From the NCBI RefSeq assembly GCF_004614165.1, contig NZ_SPVG01000040.1, forward strand, positions 1 to 38,833: a DNA stretch of 38,833 nt, given 5' to 3'. Positions 27,488-35,429 of this stretch are shown in pieces. Position 1 is the first letter of the stretch. Every line of letters starts with the position of its first letter. Origin of the DNA: Duganella callida (GTDB lineage: Bacteria; Pseudomonadota; Gammaproteobacteria; Burkholderiales; Burkholderiaceae_D). The notes under the pieces are model-generated. The model did not search any database. It had not been told where the DNA came from and saw only the letters and a program-made list of their open reading frames with translations. Both the position numbers and the translations under genes were made by a program.

Positions 27488-28285
27488 TCAGCCGAAGCGG
27501 AAGCTGCTGACGGCGAGGGCGCCCATGAAGGCGTCTTCGTGGTAGGGCATGCTGGCGGTGTCGGTTTCGGCCGCGCCCAGCACCACCATCAGCGGCAGCA
27601 GGTGTTCTTCGCGCGGATGGGCCATGCGTGCGGCCGGCGCGCGTTCCCACTCCAGCAGTTGTGCTGTGCGTTGCGCCGGCGGCAGCGCCATGGTCTGCTG
27701 CAGCCATTGGTCGAAGGCGTGCGACGCGGCCGCGCCCTGGGCGTTGAAGGCGCGCAGGTTGTGGTAGCTCAGGCCACTGCCGATGATCAGTACGCCCTGG
27801 TCGCGCAGCGGCGCCAGCAGGCGGCCGACTTCTACGTGCGTCTGCGGATCGAGGCCGTATTTCAGCGACAGTTGCACGATCGGCACGTCCGCCTTGGGGT
27901 ACACAGGATACATGGCGCTGAAGGTGCCGTGGTCATAGCCGCGCTGCGGGTCCAGCACGGCGCGGTGGCCGCCCGCTTCCAGCAATTGCTGTACCTGCGC
28001 CGCCAGCTCCGGCGAGCCCGGCGCCGGGTATTGCACCTCGTAGGTGTGCGGCGGGAAGCCTCCGTAGTCGTAGATCATCGGCGGCTTGGGCGAGGCGGAC
28101 AGCATGAAGTCGCGGCCTTCCCAGTGCGCGGTGATGACCAGCACCGCCTTGGGCGTGACGCCGATCTGGCACGGGATGTCGCGCAGCGAGGCGTCCAGTT
28201 TGCCGTAGCGGTCGCCGACCTGGTCCATCATGAAGGGCCACGGGCCGCCGCCGTGCGACAGGAAGTAGGTAGGGAGTGTGCTCAT
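27488..28285 (-). CDS. Extradiol ring-cleavage dioxygenase, DODA/YgiD type
   Basis: Zinc or iron enzyme of 265 residues in the LigB-like superfamily. The N-terminal FLSHGGGPWPF, the VITAHWEGRDFM, the YDHGTFSAMYP and the HPREEHLLPLMVVLGAA segments carry the metal and catalytic histidines of the 4,5-DOPA dioxygenase group; E. coli YgiD belongs here. The substrate is presumably a catechol. The ATG at 28285 (MSTLPTYFLSHGG) is chosen over an in-frame ATG at 28333 because AAGGAA lies just upstream. It converges with ylqF across 17 bases. Confidence 0.92.
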   Translation of the reverse strand: MSTLPTYFLSHGGGPWPFMMDQVGDRYGKLDASLRDIPCQIGVTPKAVLVITAHWEGRDFMLSASPKPPMIYDYGGFPPHTYEVQYPAPGSPELAAQVQQLLEAGGHRAVLDPQRGYDHGTFSAMYPVYPKADVPIVQLSLKYGLDPQTHVEVGRLLAPLRDQGVLIIGSGLSYHNLRAFNAQGAAASHAFDQWLQQTMALPPAQRTAQLLEWERAPAARMAHPREEHLLPLMVVLGAAETDTASMPYHEDAFMGALAVSSFRFG

Positions 28286-28402
28286 AGTGGGAGTTCCTTT
28301 CAACGTCCAATATAAACACTCAACCTGCCGCAATCAATGTAGGAAATATAGATGGATCATATCTAAATTGTGAATGATTGCCGACCTGGCCGTTGACAGG
28401 CG

Positions 28403-28408
28403 TATAAT
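28403..28408 (+). promoter_or_regulatory. -10 element of the btuB promoter
   Basis: A perfect TATAAT. The best upstream partner is TTGCCG at 28378-28383 with a long 19-base spacer; the conspicuous TTGACA at 28393-28398 is only four bases away and cannot serve as its -35. The start site would be near 28415, just before the riboswitch aptamer. Confidence 0.6.
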
Positions 28409-28414
28409 CTCGGC

Positions 28415-28600
28415 TGTTCTGGCGCCTGGGAAACACAGGGCCGCTGCACGGAATCCGTGCCGGCTAAGGTGTGCTGCCCCCGCAACGGTAACGCAGGATC
28501 ACGTCCTGCCAGCCCGGATACCGGCCAGACGAGGGGGGAGCCGCCGCGGCTTCCGTACGCTTCCGGTTCTGCGGGGACGCAGGACGGATGTCTTCTAGCG
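28415..28600 (+). promoter_or_regulatory. Cobalamin riboswitch controlling btuB-btuF
   Basis: The aptamer spans about 28415-28535. It shows GGGAAACACAGGG, GCACGGAATCCGTGC, the conserved core GCTGCCCCCGCAACGGTAA (28473-28491), a seven-pair hairpin (28493-28499 with 28503-28509, one G-T), and a B12 box AGCCCGGATACCGGCC (28511-28526). The downstream platform includes a GGAGCC/GGCTTCC hairpin and GCAGGAC at 28579-28585, which can compete for the GTCCTGC at 28503-28509. It sits directly before a TonB-dependent receptor gene, as known for B12-repressed btuB. Control may be at translation, since no T-tract is seen before the start codon. Confidence 0.92.
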
Positions 28601-28612
28601 AAAACGATTTAT

Positions 28613-30595
28613 ATGATTTCCTCCGCCTTCCGTCCGCAGCTGCTGGCAGCTGCCGTTTCCCTGTGCTTTGCCGCGACCGCGATGGCCGAAGATGTGGCCT
28701 CGGTGGTGGTCACCGGCGCGCGCTTCGACGCCACGCCGGAGCTGGCACCAATCGGCGCCACCATCATCGGCGCCGACGAGATCCGCCGTGCCGGCGCCAA
28801 TGACGTCAATTCGGCCATCCGCAAGATCGGCGGCGTCTACGGCCGCCAGAGCCTGGACGGCAGTCCGGATTTCGGCCTGGACCTGCGCGGCTTCGGCACC
28901 AACAGCAGCCAGAATCTGGTGATCGTGCTGGATGGCGTCCGCTTGTCGGAGAATGAACTGAGCAACGCCGTCCTGTCGACCATCCCGATCGACACCGTGG
29001 ACCGCATCGAGATTCTGCGCGGCGGCGCCAGTGTGCTGTATGGCGATGGCGCCACCGCCGGTGTGATCAACATCGTCACCAAACGTCCGGGCAAGAATAC
29101 CAGCCGCGCCAGCGTGTTCGTCGAGGGCGGCCAGTTCAACGCCGGCGAGGTGCGCGTCTCCGGCGCTCAGGCCTGGGAAGGTTTCGCGGCCGACGCCACG
29201 CTCGGCCACCAGCGCACTGACAACTATCGCGATAACAACGAATTCAAACAGACGCAGTTCAGCGGCGGTGCGCAGTGGTTCGCCAATCAGTTCGACCGCA
29301 TCGGTTTCCGCTACGAGGGAGCGCGCCAGGATTCGCGTTTTGCCGGCTCGCTGAAGCTGGAGGAATTCCAGGCCAATCCGCGCCAGACCCTGACGCCGGA
29401 CGATCACGGCTCGCTGGACAGCGACCGCCTGACCGTGTTCGGCCAGTACCGCCTGTACGGCCACGATCTGGCGGCCGATCTGTCGTACCGTAAGAAGACG
29501 GTGGACTCGGCTTACTTCTCCAGCGCTGGCGCCTCTACCGCCAGCTATGAAAGCAAGCAATTGCAGTTCTCACCGCGCGTGCGCAGGCTGGGCGCGGTCA
29601 ACGGCATGATCAATGAGCTGGTGGCGGGTCTGGACTTCATCAAATGGGAACGCACCGGCCTGGGCGTGTTCGGCGGCTTCCCTTATTCCTCGGCGGAGGC
29701 CAACCAGAAATCCAAGGCCGTCTACCTGCGCGACGAACTGCGCTTCGACGCTGAGCATGACGGCCGCATTTCGGCGGGCGTGCGCCGCGAGCTGTTCGAC
29801 AAGGATTTCAGTGATCCGGTCAACTACGCCACCACCGGTTACAACGTGGTGCAGGGCCTGAACGCATGGGAGCTGCAGGCCAGCTACATGCCGGTCGCGA
29901 ACCTGACCGTGTACGGCAAATTCGGCCAAAGCTACCGCGTCGCCAACTCGGACGAAAACGCCGTCACGCCGGTGCTCAACCAGCCGCTGGCACCGCAGCA
30001 GTCGCACGATGCGGAGCTGGGCGCCAGCTGGAACAATGCCATGCAGAAGATCACCGCGCGCCTGTTCCGCCACAATCTGACCAATGAGATCTTCTACGAT
30101 CCGACCCTTAACTTCGGCTTCGGCGCCAACACCAATCTGGATCCGACGCGCCGCCAGGGCTTCGAGCTCGATGCCGAGCAGCGCATCGCCAGCGACTGGA
30201 ACGTCAGCGCGCACTACCAGCATGTCGACGCCAATTTCCGCGCCGGCGCCAACGACGGCAAGCAGATCGTGCTGGTGCCGAAGAACGTGCTGACCGCGCG
30301 CCTGAGTTGGACGCCGGCCGGCGGCCACACCGCCGACGTCGGCGCGCAGTGGGTGGACAAGCAGCGCTACGGCTCCGACTTCGCCAACAGCTGCGCGGGC
30401 CAGATCCCGTCCTACACCACGCTGGACGCACGCTATGCGATCAAGTTCGGCCAGTGGGAATGGGCGGTCTCCGGCCAGAACCTGGCGGACAAGCATTACT
30501 ACTCGCAGGCCTACTCCTGCCGCGATGGCCAGTACTCCGGCATCTATCCCTCCGACGGCCGCCAGCTGAAACTGTCGGCGCGCTACGACTTCTGA
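28613..30595 (+). CDS. btuB: TonB-dependent vitamin B12 receptor
   Basis: Outer-membrane receptor of 660 residues. The signal peptide is about 1-22 (ending ATAMA), followed by a TonB box-like SVVVTGARF. The plug domain contains DLRGFGTNSSQNLVIVLDGV and DRIEILRGGASVLYGDGATA, then a 22-strand beta barrel ending in the aromatic residue of LSARYDF. Assignment to BtuB rests on the cobalamin riboswitch and the coupled btuF; the sequence alone would be called a generic TonB-dependent siderophore/cobalamin receptor. The ATG at 28613 has no strong ribosome-binding site, which suits riboswitch control of initiation. An ATG at 28588 in another frame is not credible. Confidence 0.92.
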   Translation: MISSAFRPQLLAAAVSLCFAATAMAEDVASVVVTGARFDATPELAPIGATIIGADEIRRAGANDVNSAIRKIGGVYGRQSLDGSPDFGLDLRGFGTNSSQNLVIVLDGVRLSENELSNAVLSTIPIDTVDRIEILRGGASVLYGDGATAGVINIVTKRPGKNTSRASVFVEGGQFNAGEVRVSGAQAWEGFAADATLGHQRTDNYRDNNEFKQTQFSGGAQWFANQFDRIGFRYEGARQDSRFAGSLKLEEFQANPRQTLTPDDHGSLDSDRLTVFGQYRLYGHDLAADLSYRKKTVDSAYFSSAGASTASYESKQLQFSPRVRRLGAVNGMINELVAGLDFIKWERTGLGVFGGFPYSSAEANQKSKAVYLRDELRFDAEHDGRISAGVRRELFDKDFSDPVNYATTGYNVVQGLNAWELQASYMPVANLTVYGKFGQSYRVANSDENAVTPVLNQPLAPQQSHDAELGASWNNAMQKITARLFRHNLTNEIFYDPTLNFGFGANTNLDPTRRQGFELDAEQRIASDWNVSAHYQHVDANFRAGANDGKQIVLVPKNVLTARLSWTPAGGHTADVGAQWVDKQRYGSDFANSCAGQIPSYTTLDARYAIKFGQWEWAVSGQNLADKHYYSQAYSCRDGQYSGIYPSDGRQLKLSARYDF

Positions 30596-31464
30596 TGAGG
30601 CGCGCCGCCATCACGCTGCTGGCGCTGGCCGGCAGCGCCCATGCCGCCATCACCGTGCGGGACGATGCCGGCAACACCGTCACGCTGGCCAAGCCCGCCC
30701 AGCGCGTGATCTCGACCGCGCCGCACATCACCGAGCTGCTGTTCGCGGCCGGCGGCGGCGAGCGTGTGGTCGGCGTCATGAACTACAGCGATTATCCGGA
30801 AGCGGCAAAGCGCCTCCCGGTGATCGGCAGCGATGCGCAGATCGACCTGGAGCGCCTGCTGGCGCTGCGTCCCGACCTGTTGGTGGTCTGGCAGAGCGGG
30901 AATACCGAACGCCAGCTGGCGCAGCTGAAAAGCCTGGGTATTCCGCTCTTCTACAGCGAGCCGAAAAAGCTGGACGACGTGGCCACCAGCCTGACCCGTC
31001 TGGGCCAGTTGCTCGGCACCGAGCCGGCGGCGCAGGCGGCCGCGCGCGACTACCGGCAAAAAATCGCCCAACTGACCGCCACCTACGCGCAGCGTCCGCC
31101 GGTGCGGGTGTTCTATCAGATCTGGGAAAAGCCCCTGTACACGCTGAACGGTGAGCACATCGTCAGCGACGCGCTGCGGGTGTGCGGCGGACGCAACATC
31201 TTCGCCGGCCTGAAAGTGGCCGCGCCCCAGGTCAGCACGGAAGCCGTGTTGCAGGAAAACCCGGAGGCGGTGATCGGCGGCGAGCGCCACGACAGCCAGG
31301 CCGGCATCCAGATCTGGCAGCCGTACAGGGGCTTGCTGGCGGTCCAGCGCGGCAATCTGTTCGTGCTCGACAGCGAAACCCTGGTGCGCGCCACCCCGCG
31401 CATCGCGGCCGGCGTCGCGGTTTTGTGCGACAAGCTGGAGGCCGCCCGGCGTCACCGTCCTTAA
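30595..31464 (+). CDS. btuF: Periplasmic cobalamin-binding protein
   Basis: ABC-type B12 substrate-binding protein of 289 residues. A signal peptide (MRRAAITLLALAGSAHA) is followed by the class III binding-protein pattern: RVISTAPHITELLFAAG, VGVMNYSDYPEAAKRLPVIG, LERLLALRPDLLVVW, and QIWEKPLYTLNGEHIVSDAL. Its ATG shares one base with the btuB stop (TGATG), giving translational coupling and common riboswitch control. It hands B12 from the periplasm to BtuCD, neither of which is encoded nearby. Confidence 0.94.
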   Translation: MRRAAITLLALAGSAHAAITVRDDAGNTVTLAKPAQRVISTAPHITELLFAAGGGERVVGVMNYSDYPEAAKRLPVIGSDAQIDLERLLALRPDLLVVWQSGNTERQLAQLKSLGIPLFYSEPKKLDDVATSLTRLGQLLGTEPAAQAAARDYRQKIAQLTATYAQRPPVRVFYQIWEKPLYTLNGEHIVSDALRVCGGRNIFAGLKVAAPQVSTEAVLQENPEAVIGGERHDSQAGIQIWQPYRGLLAVQRGNLFVLDSETLVRATPRIAAGVAVLCDKLEAARRHRP

Positions 31465-31545
31465 AACGGGCTTAATGACTAGGACTAGGCGGTAAAAAAG
31501 TGGTAATCTCCCCGCGTTTGCCACTCATTACATGAAGGATAGATA

Positions 31546-32208
31546 ATGCGCTTTCTGAGCTTCCTGCGTCCCCTGCTTGCCACCGTCGCCTTCATGGCTG
31601 TCGCCGCCGGCGCCCATGCCGCCGATTTCAAGGATGGCGTCGATTTCAACACCGTCAACGCACCGCGTCCGGACACCGGCAAAAAGGTCGAGGTGCTGGA
31701 ATTCTTCATGTACCACTGCCCGCACTGCAACGCGCTGGACCCGGCGCTGGCCGAATGGGTGAAAAAGAACAGCGACAAGATCGTGTTCCGCCGCATGCAC
31801 ATGGGGGAAGACCCGCAGGCCAAGGCGTTCTATACGCTGGAAGCCATGGGCGTGCTGACCGATGAGCTGCACCAGAAGATTTTCCGCGCCATCCACGTCG
31901 ACCACAACCGCCTGAACACCGACGCGGCGCTGCTGGACTTCCTGGTCAAGAACGGTGTGGACAAGGCCAAGTACCAGGAAACCATCAATTCGTTCGGCGT
32001 TCAAACCAAACTGAAACGCGGTGTGCAAGTCGCGAATTTGTATAAACTGGATAGTGTGCCGGCGATCGTCATCGACGGTCATTACACCACTTCGCCAGCG
32101 GTGGCCGGCCATGGCCTGAACTCGGCGCCTGCCGCGCACGCCGCGATGTTTGCGGTCGCCGACAGCCTGGTCGCCAAGTCGCTGCAGGAACGCGCGGGCA
32201 AGAAGTAA
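31546..32208 (+). CDS. dsbA: Thiol:disulfide interchange protein DsbA
   Basis: Periplasmic oxidase that introduces disulfides into exported proteins. The 220 residues have a signal peptide (about 1-25, ending GAHA) and a thioredoxin fold with the active site CPHC (58-61), the E. coli DsbA dipeptide. The cis-proline loop appears as SVPAIVIDG. ATG at 31546 with GAAGGA upstream. It is followed after 23 bases by a small membrane protein gene and then a terminator; its partner DsbB is not in the window. Confidence 0.95.
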   Translation: MRFLSFLRPLLATVAFMAVAAGAHAADFKDGVDFNTVNAPRPDTGKKVEVLEFFMYHCPHCNALDPALAEWVKKNSDKIVFRRMHMGEDPQAKAFYTLEAMGVLTDELHQKIFRAIHVDHNRLNTDAALLDFLVKNGVDKAKYQETINSFGVQTKLKRGVQVANLYKLDSVPAIVIDGHYTTSPAVAGHGLNSAPAAHAAMFAVADSLVAKSLQERAGKK

Positions 32209-32231
32209 ATCGAGGAAGGACGGGTAGGAAC

Positions 32232-32564
32232 ATGAAATTCCCCAGAAACGAGCAGGAGGAAGCCGAAGGCCAGGTGATGAAGATCTACAAGGAGTCTTCG
32301 CCCGCGCTGGAAACCTTGTTTGAATGGGCCTATATCAACCATCTGGCGTGGAGCCTGGTGGTGATTTTTCTGGGCCTGATTTTCTGGCTGTGCCTTGCCT
32401 TGGTCAACGCCGAGAACCAGCGCAACGCGCTGATGACCAAGCAGTGCATGGACCCGATCTTCAAGACCGAGCTGGATAAGAAGTGTCTGCGCACGGTGAA
32501 GTCGCGCGAGCACTGGTGGGAGCATCTGAGCTATGCGCTCGGCCACGTCAGCCCTGAAAAATAA
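32232..32564 (+). CDS. Small single-pass membrane protein of unknown function
   Basis: Protein of 110 residues that I do not recognise. An acidic N-terminal part (about 1-37) precedes one strongly hydrophobic helix (LAWSLVVIFLGLIFWLCLAL, about 39-58) and a basic C-terminal part with two cysteines in KQCMDPIF and KKCLRTV, ending WWEHLSYALGHVSPEK. The positive-inside rule suggests that the C-terminal part, with its cysteines, is cytoplasmic. ATG at 32232 with GGAAGGA upstream. It lies 23 bases after dsbA and before a terminator, so it is probably in the dsbA unit. Confidence 0.75.
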   Translation: MKFPRNEQEEAEGQVMKIYKESSPALETLFEWAYINHLAWSLVVIFLGLIFWLCLALVNAENQRNALMTKQCMDPIFKTELDKKCLRTVKSREHWWEHLSYALGHVSPEK

Positions 32565-32570
32565 GCATGC

Positions 32571-32595
32571 AAGCCCGCGTCCAGCGGGCTTTTTT
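32571..32595 (+). terminator. Rho-independent terminator after dsbA and the small membrane gene
   Basis: AAGCCCGC (32571-32578) pairs perfectly with GCGGGCTT (32584-32591) around a five-base loop, with six Ts at 32590-32595. It ends 15 bases before the SDR start. Confidence 0.92.
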
Positions 32596-32609
32596 CATAG
32601 GATGCGCGC

Positions 32610-33356
32610 ATGAGGCAAGTGATACTGGTGACCGGCAGCAGCCGTGGCATAGGCGGCGCGACAGCCCTGATGGCGGCACGCCGCGGCTACGCGGTCTGCA
32701 TCAATTACCACAGCAATGCCGCCGCCGCCGAGCGGTTGCGTGCGCAGATCGTGGCCGAGGGCGGCGAGGCGATTGCGGTGCAGGCCGACGTCGGCGTCGA
32801 GGCGGACGTGCTGCGCCTGTTCACCACCATCGACGAGGAACTGGGGGTGCTGACCGCGCTGGTCAACAATGTCGGCGTGCTGGAACAGCAGGGCAAGCTG
32901 GCCGATATGTCGGTGGCGCGGCTGAAGCGCGTGTTCGACACCAATATCCTCAGCTACTTCCTGTGCAGCCGCGAAGCGGTGCGGCGCATGTCCACCGCGC
33001 GCGGCGGGCAGGGCGGGGCCATCGTCAACGTTTCGTCGGGTGCGTCGCGCCATGGCGGCGGCAATGTGTATGTCGACTATGCCGCGTCCAAGGGCGCGGT
33101 GGATGTGCTGACGCTGGGACTGTCGAAGGAAGTCGGCGGCGAAGGCATCCGCGTCAACTGCGTGCGGCCGGGGATCATCTACACCGACATCCACGCCAGC
33201 GGCGGCGATCCGGGCAGGGTGGACAAGCTGGCCTCCACGGTGCCGATGCAGCGCGGCGGCCAGCCGGAGGAAATCGCCGAGACCATCCTGTGGCTGCTGA
33301 GTCCACAGGCGTCCTACGTCAGCGGCGCCATCGTCGACGCCGGCGGCGCGCGTTAG
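32610..33356 (+). CDS. SDR-family oxidoreductase
   Basis: Short-chain dehydrogenase/reductase of 248 residues. The cofactor motif is VTGSSRGIGG, followed by NNVG, the catalytic serine in VSSGAS and YAASK with the tyrosine and lysine. The end PEEIAETILWLLSPQASYVSGAIVDAGG is typical of classical SDRs close to glucose/3-ketoacyl-ACP reductase types. The substrate is unknown. ATG at 32610, just after a terminator, so its promoter must lie within about 20 bases or transcription reads through. Its stop overlaps the stop of the convergent LysR gene. Confidence 0.92.
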   Translation: MRQVILVTGSSRGIGGATALMAARRGYAVCINYHSNAAAAERLRAQIVAEGGEAIAVQADVGVEADVLRLFTTIDEELGVLTALVNNVGVLEQQGKLADMSVARLKRVFDTNILSYFLCSREAVRRMSTARGGQGGAIVNVSSGASRHGGGNVYVDYAASKGAVDVLTLGLSKEVGGEGIRVNCVRPGIIYTDIHASGGDPGRVDKLASTVPMQRGGQPEEIAETILWLLSPQASYVSGAIVDAGGAR

Positions 33357-34234
33357 TCTTCGGGCTGTTCCAGCGCCGCCAGGGTGGTGTCCAGCACCGC
33401 GCGCAGGCGCGGCGAGCGTTTCAGGTCCTTGTGATAGCCGGCCCAGATGTCGCGCCCCGGTGGCGGCTCGCCCAGATCGACCAGGTGCAGGCCGCGCACG
33501 GCGTCGCCCATGCAGCGTGGCAGCACCGCCAGCCCGGCGCCGCTGCGGCACAAGCTGGCCTGTACATCGCGGCTGTTGGCGCGCAGCGCGACGTGGGCCT
33601 TGGGCAGGCGACGCCGTAACCACGGCACGTCCGCCAGATCGCCATACGCGGTATCCATCGTGATCAGCCGCTGGCCCGCGCCGTCCGCGCCGCCGGCCTG
33701 CGGCCTACCTGCCTGCCGCAGGTAGGCGCTGGAAGCGTACACGCCAAACGGCGCATGCATGGCCTTGCGCTGGATGACGTCCGGCTCGTCGAACTGGCGG
33801 AAGCGGAACACCAGGTCGGCCTCGCGGCGCGCCAGGCTGACCAGCCGCGTCTCGCTGACCAGTTCTATGGTCATGCCCGGATGCTCGACACTGAAGCGGG
33901 CAAAGATGGGCGCCAGCAGATGCGCGCCGAACCACTCGGTGGTGGAGACCCGCAGCAGGCCTTCCAGTTGCTGGCGGCCGGACAATTTGCGGACCACGGC
34001 ATCCGCCTCATGCGCCATCTGCTGCACGTGCTCAAGCACGGCCTCACCGTCCCTCGTCAGCAGGAAGCCGTCACCGGTCCGCTGGAACAAGGTATAGCCC
34101 AGCTGTTCTTCGAGCACGCGGATGCGGCGGCCCATGGTGGGTTGCGACTGGCCCAATGCGCGCGCGGCGGCGCCCAGCGTACCGTTGTGCGCGATGGCGA
34201 GAAAAATCTTCAGGTCGTCCCAGTTGGCGTTCAT
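33353..34234 (-). CDS. LysR-family transcriptional regulator (divergent from the yellow-like gene)
   Basis: Regulator of 293 residues. The N-terminal winged helix-turn-helix reads NANWDDLKIFLAIAHNGTLG then AAARALGQSQPTMGRRIRVLE; the rest is a periplasmic-binding-like effector domain. It belongs to the short LysR group often annotated as next to detoxification or aldehyde genes. The ATG at 34234 is preferred; in-frame ATGs at 34249 and 34270 would extend it. It is divergent from the yellow-like gene across about 100 bases, which is the classic layout for control of that gene. It may also control the convergent SDR. Confidence 0.9.
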   Translation of the reverse strand: MNANWDDLKIFLAIAHNGTLGAAARALGQSQPTMGRRIRVLEEQLGYTLFQRTGDGFLLTRDGEAVLEHVQQMAHEADAVVRKLSGRQQLEGLLRVSTTEWFGAHLLAPIFARFSVEHPGMTIELVSETRLVSLARREADLVFRFRQFDEPDVIQRKAMHAPFGVYASSAYLRQAGRPQAGGADGAGQRLITMDTAYGDLADVPWLRRRLPKAHVALRANSRDVQASLCRSGAGLAVLPRCMGDAVRGLHLVDLGEPPPGRDIWAGYHKDLKRSPRLRAVLDTTLAALEQPED

Positions 34235-34337
34235 GGCTTGCTCATGCATTTTTGAATGATGATAACTCATTTATAGGGGTATTCAATGCGTTTTGCATGA
34301 ACTACCCTAGCCACATTCATCATTCGAGGAGCAAAAC
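34235..34337. promoter_or_regulatory. Divergent intergenic region, likely LysR target
   Basis: TTGAAT at 34252-34257 and ATTCAA at 34281-34286 form spaced inverted half-sites, with extra GCATT and AATGC next to them. The tract is AT-rich compared with its flanks and lies between the LysR gene and the yellow-like gene. No clear -35/-10 pair was found. GAGGAG at 34326-34331 serves the ATG at 34338. Confidence 0.4.
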
Positions 34338-35429
34338 ATGAAACGCATCTTGATCGCGGAACTGGTCATCGGCGTCAGCCTGGCCATGAGCGTCGGCGCG
34401 CGGGCATCCGAGCCGCTGAAAGTGGAAGCGCAAAGCGACAGCATGATCTGGAATGGCGTGGCCGTGGACGGCCAGCGCGTGTTCGTCGCCGGTCCGCGCT
34501 GGACCGGATCGAAAGGGCCGGCGGTGGGCCTGCTCGACAAGGCCGGCAAGCCGCAGCCGTATCCGGACGCCGGCTGGAACGGCTGGAGAAAGGGCGATAA
34601 CAACGCCGTTGCTTTCGTCAACGTCAACGCCATCCACCTGGACGGCAAGGGCAGTCTGTGGGCCATCGACAGCGGCTCGCCCGACTTCGGCGGCGATCCG
34701 CTGCCGCACGGTGCCAAGGCGGTGCAGATCGACCTGCGCACCAACCGCGTCAAGCATGTATATGAATTCGGCCCCGGCGTGGAGCTGCCCGGCAGCTACG
34801 TGGACGACATCCGCTTTCATGGCGACCACGCCTACCTGACCGACGCCGGCAAGCCCGGCATCATCGTGCTGGACCTGAAGACCGGCCAGGCACGCCGCGT
34901 ACTCGATGGCTCGCCGTCCACCACCGCACCGAAGGACCGCGTGATCGATGTCGCCGGCACGGTGGTGCGCGGCGGCGACGGCGCGCCGCTGCGCGTCAAC
35001 GCCGATCCGTTCGAGGTCAGCCCCGACGGCAAACATCTGTATTTCGGCCCGCTGTCCGGCCCCTGGTCGCAGATCGAAACCCGGCTGCTGGACGATCCGG
35101 CCGTGGATGCGGCCACGCTGGAACGTGCCGTCCAGCCCTGGGCGGACTTGCCGCCGGTCGGTGGCACCGCCATGGATGCGAAAGGCAATCTGTATTTCAC
35201 CGACCTGAAAACCAGCAGCCTGAAAAAACGCACGCCGGACGGCAAGGTCAGCACCGTGATTCAGGACGAACGCCTGCACTGGGTCGATGCGCCTGTGATC
35301 GACGCCCGCAACCGCATCTGGCTGCCGGTGCCGCAGATGGACCGTGGCGCCTTGTTCAATCAGGGTGTGTCCAAGGTGCAGTGGCCGGTCACGCTGTATT
35401 CGCTGCAGCTGGAAGGAGGCGCGAAATGA
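34338..35429 (+). CDS. Secreted yellow/major-royal-jelly-family protein
   Basis: Exported protein of 363 residues with a signal peptide (about 1-24, ending GARAS). The body is a beta-propeller of the major royal jelly protein/yellow family, with WNGVAVDGQRVFVAGPRW, NAIHLDGKGSLWAIDSGSPD, SYVDDIRFHGDHAYLTDAG and GGTAMDAKGNLYFTDLKTSS. Bacterial members are often annotated as L-dopachrome tautomerase-related, but no bacterial activity can be inferred from sequence. Its stop overlaps the ATG of the next gene (ATGA). The divergent LysR gene suggests inducible expression. Confidence 0.88.
   Translation: MKRILIAELVIGVSLAMSVGARASEPLKVEAQSDSMIWNGVAVDGQRVFVAGPRWTGSKGPAVGLLDKAGKPQPYPDAGWNGWRKGDNNAVAFVNVNAIHLDGKGSLWAIDSGSPDFGGDPLPHGAKAVQIDLRTNRVKHVYEFGPGVELPGSYVDDIRFHGDHAYLTDAGKPGIIVLDLKTGQARRVLDGSPSTTAPKDRVIDVAGTVVRGGDGAPLRVNADPFEVSPDGKHLYFGPLSGPWSQIETRLLDDPAVDAATLERAVQPWADLPPVGGTAMDAKGNLYFTDLKTSSLKKRTPDGKVSTVIQDERLHWVDAPVIDARNRIWLPVPQMDRGALFNQGVSKVQWPVTLYSLQLEGGAK

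Noticed and set aside
28393-28408. TTGACA followed by TATAAT as a promoter pair
   Set aside because: Only four bases lie between them, so TTGACA cannot be the -35 of this -10; only the TATAAT is retained.
28588-28803. ATG at 28588 as an alternative start downstream of the riboswitch
   Set aside because: It opens a different frame giving a short unrelated protein; the btuB frame has a signal peptide from 28613.
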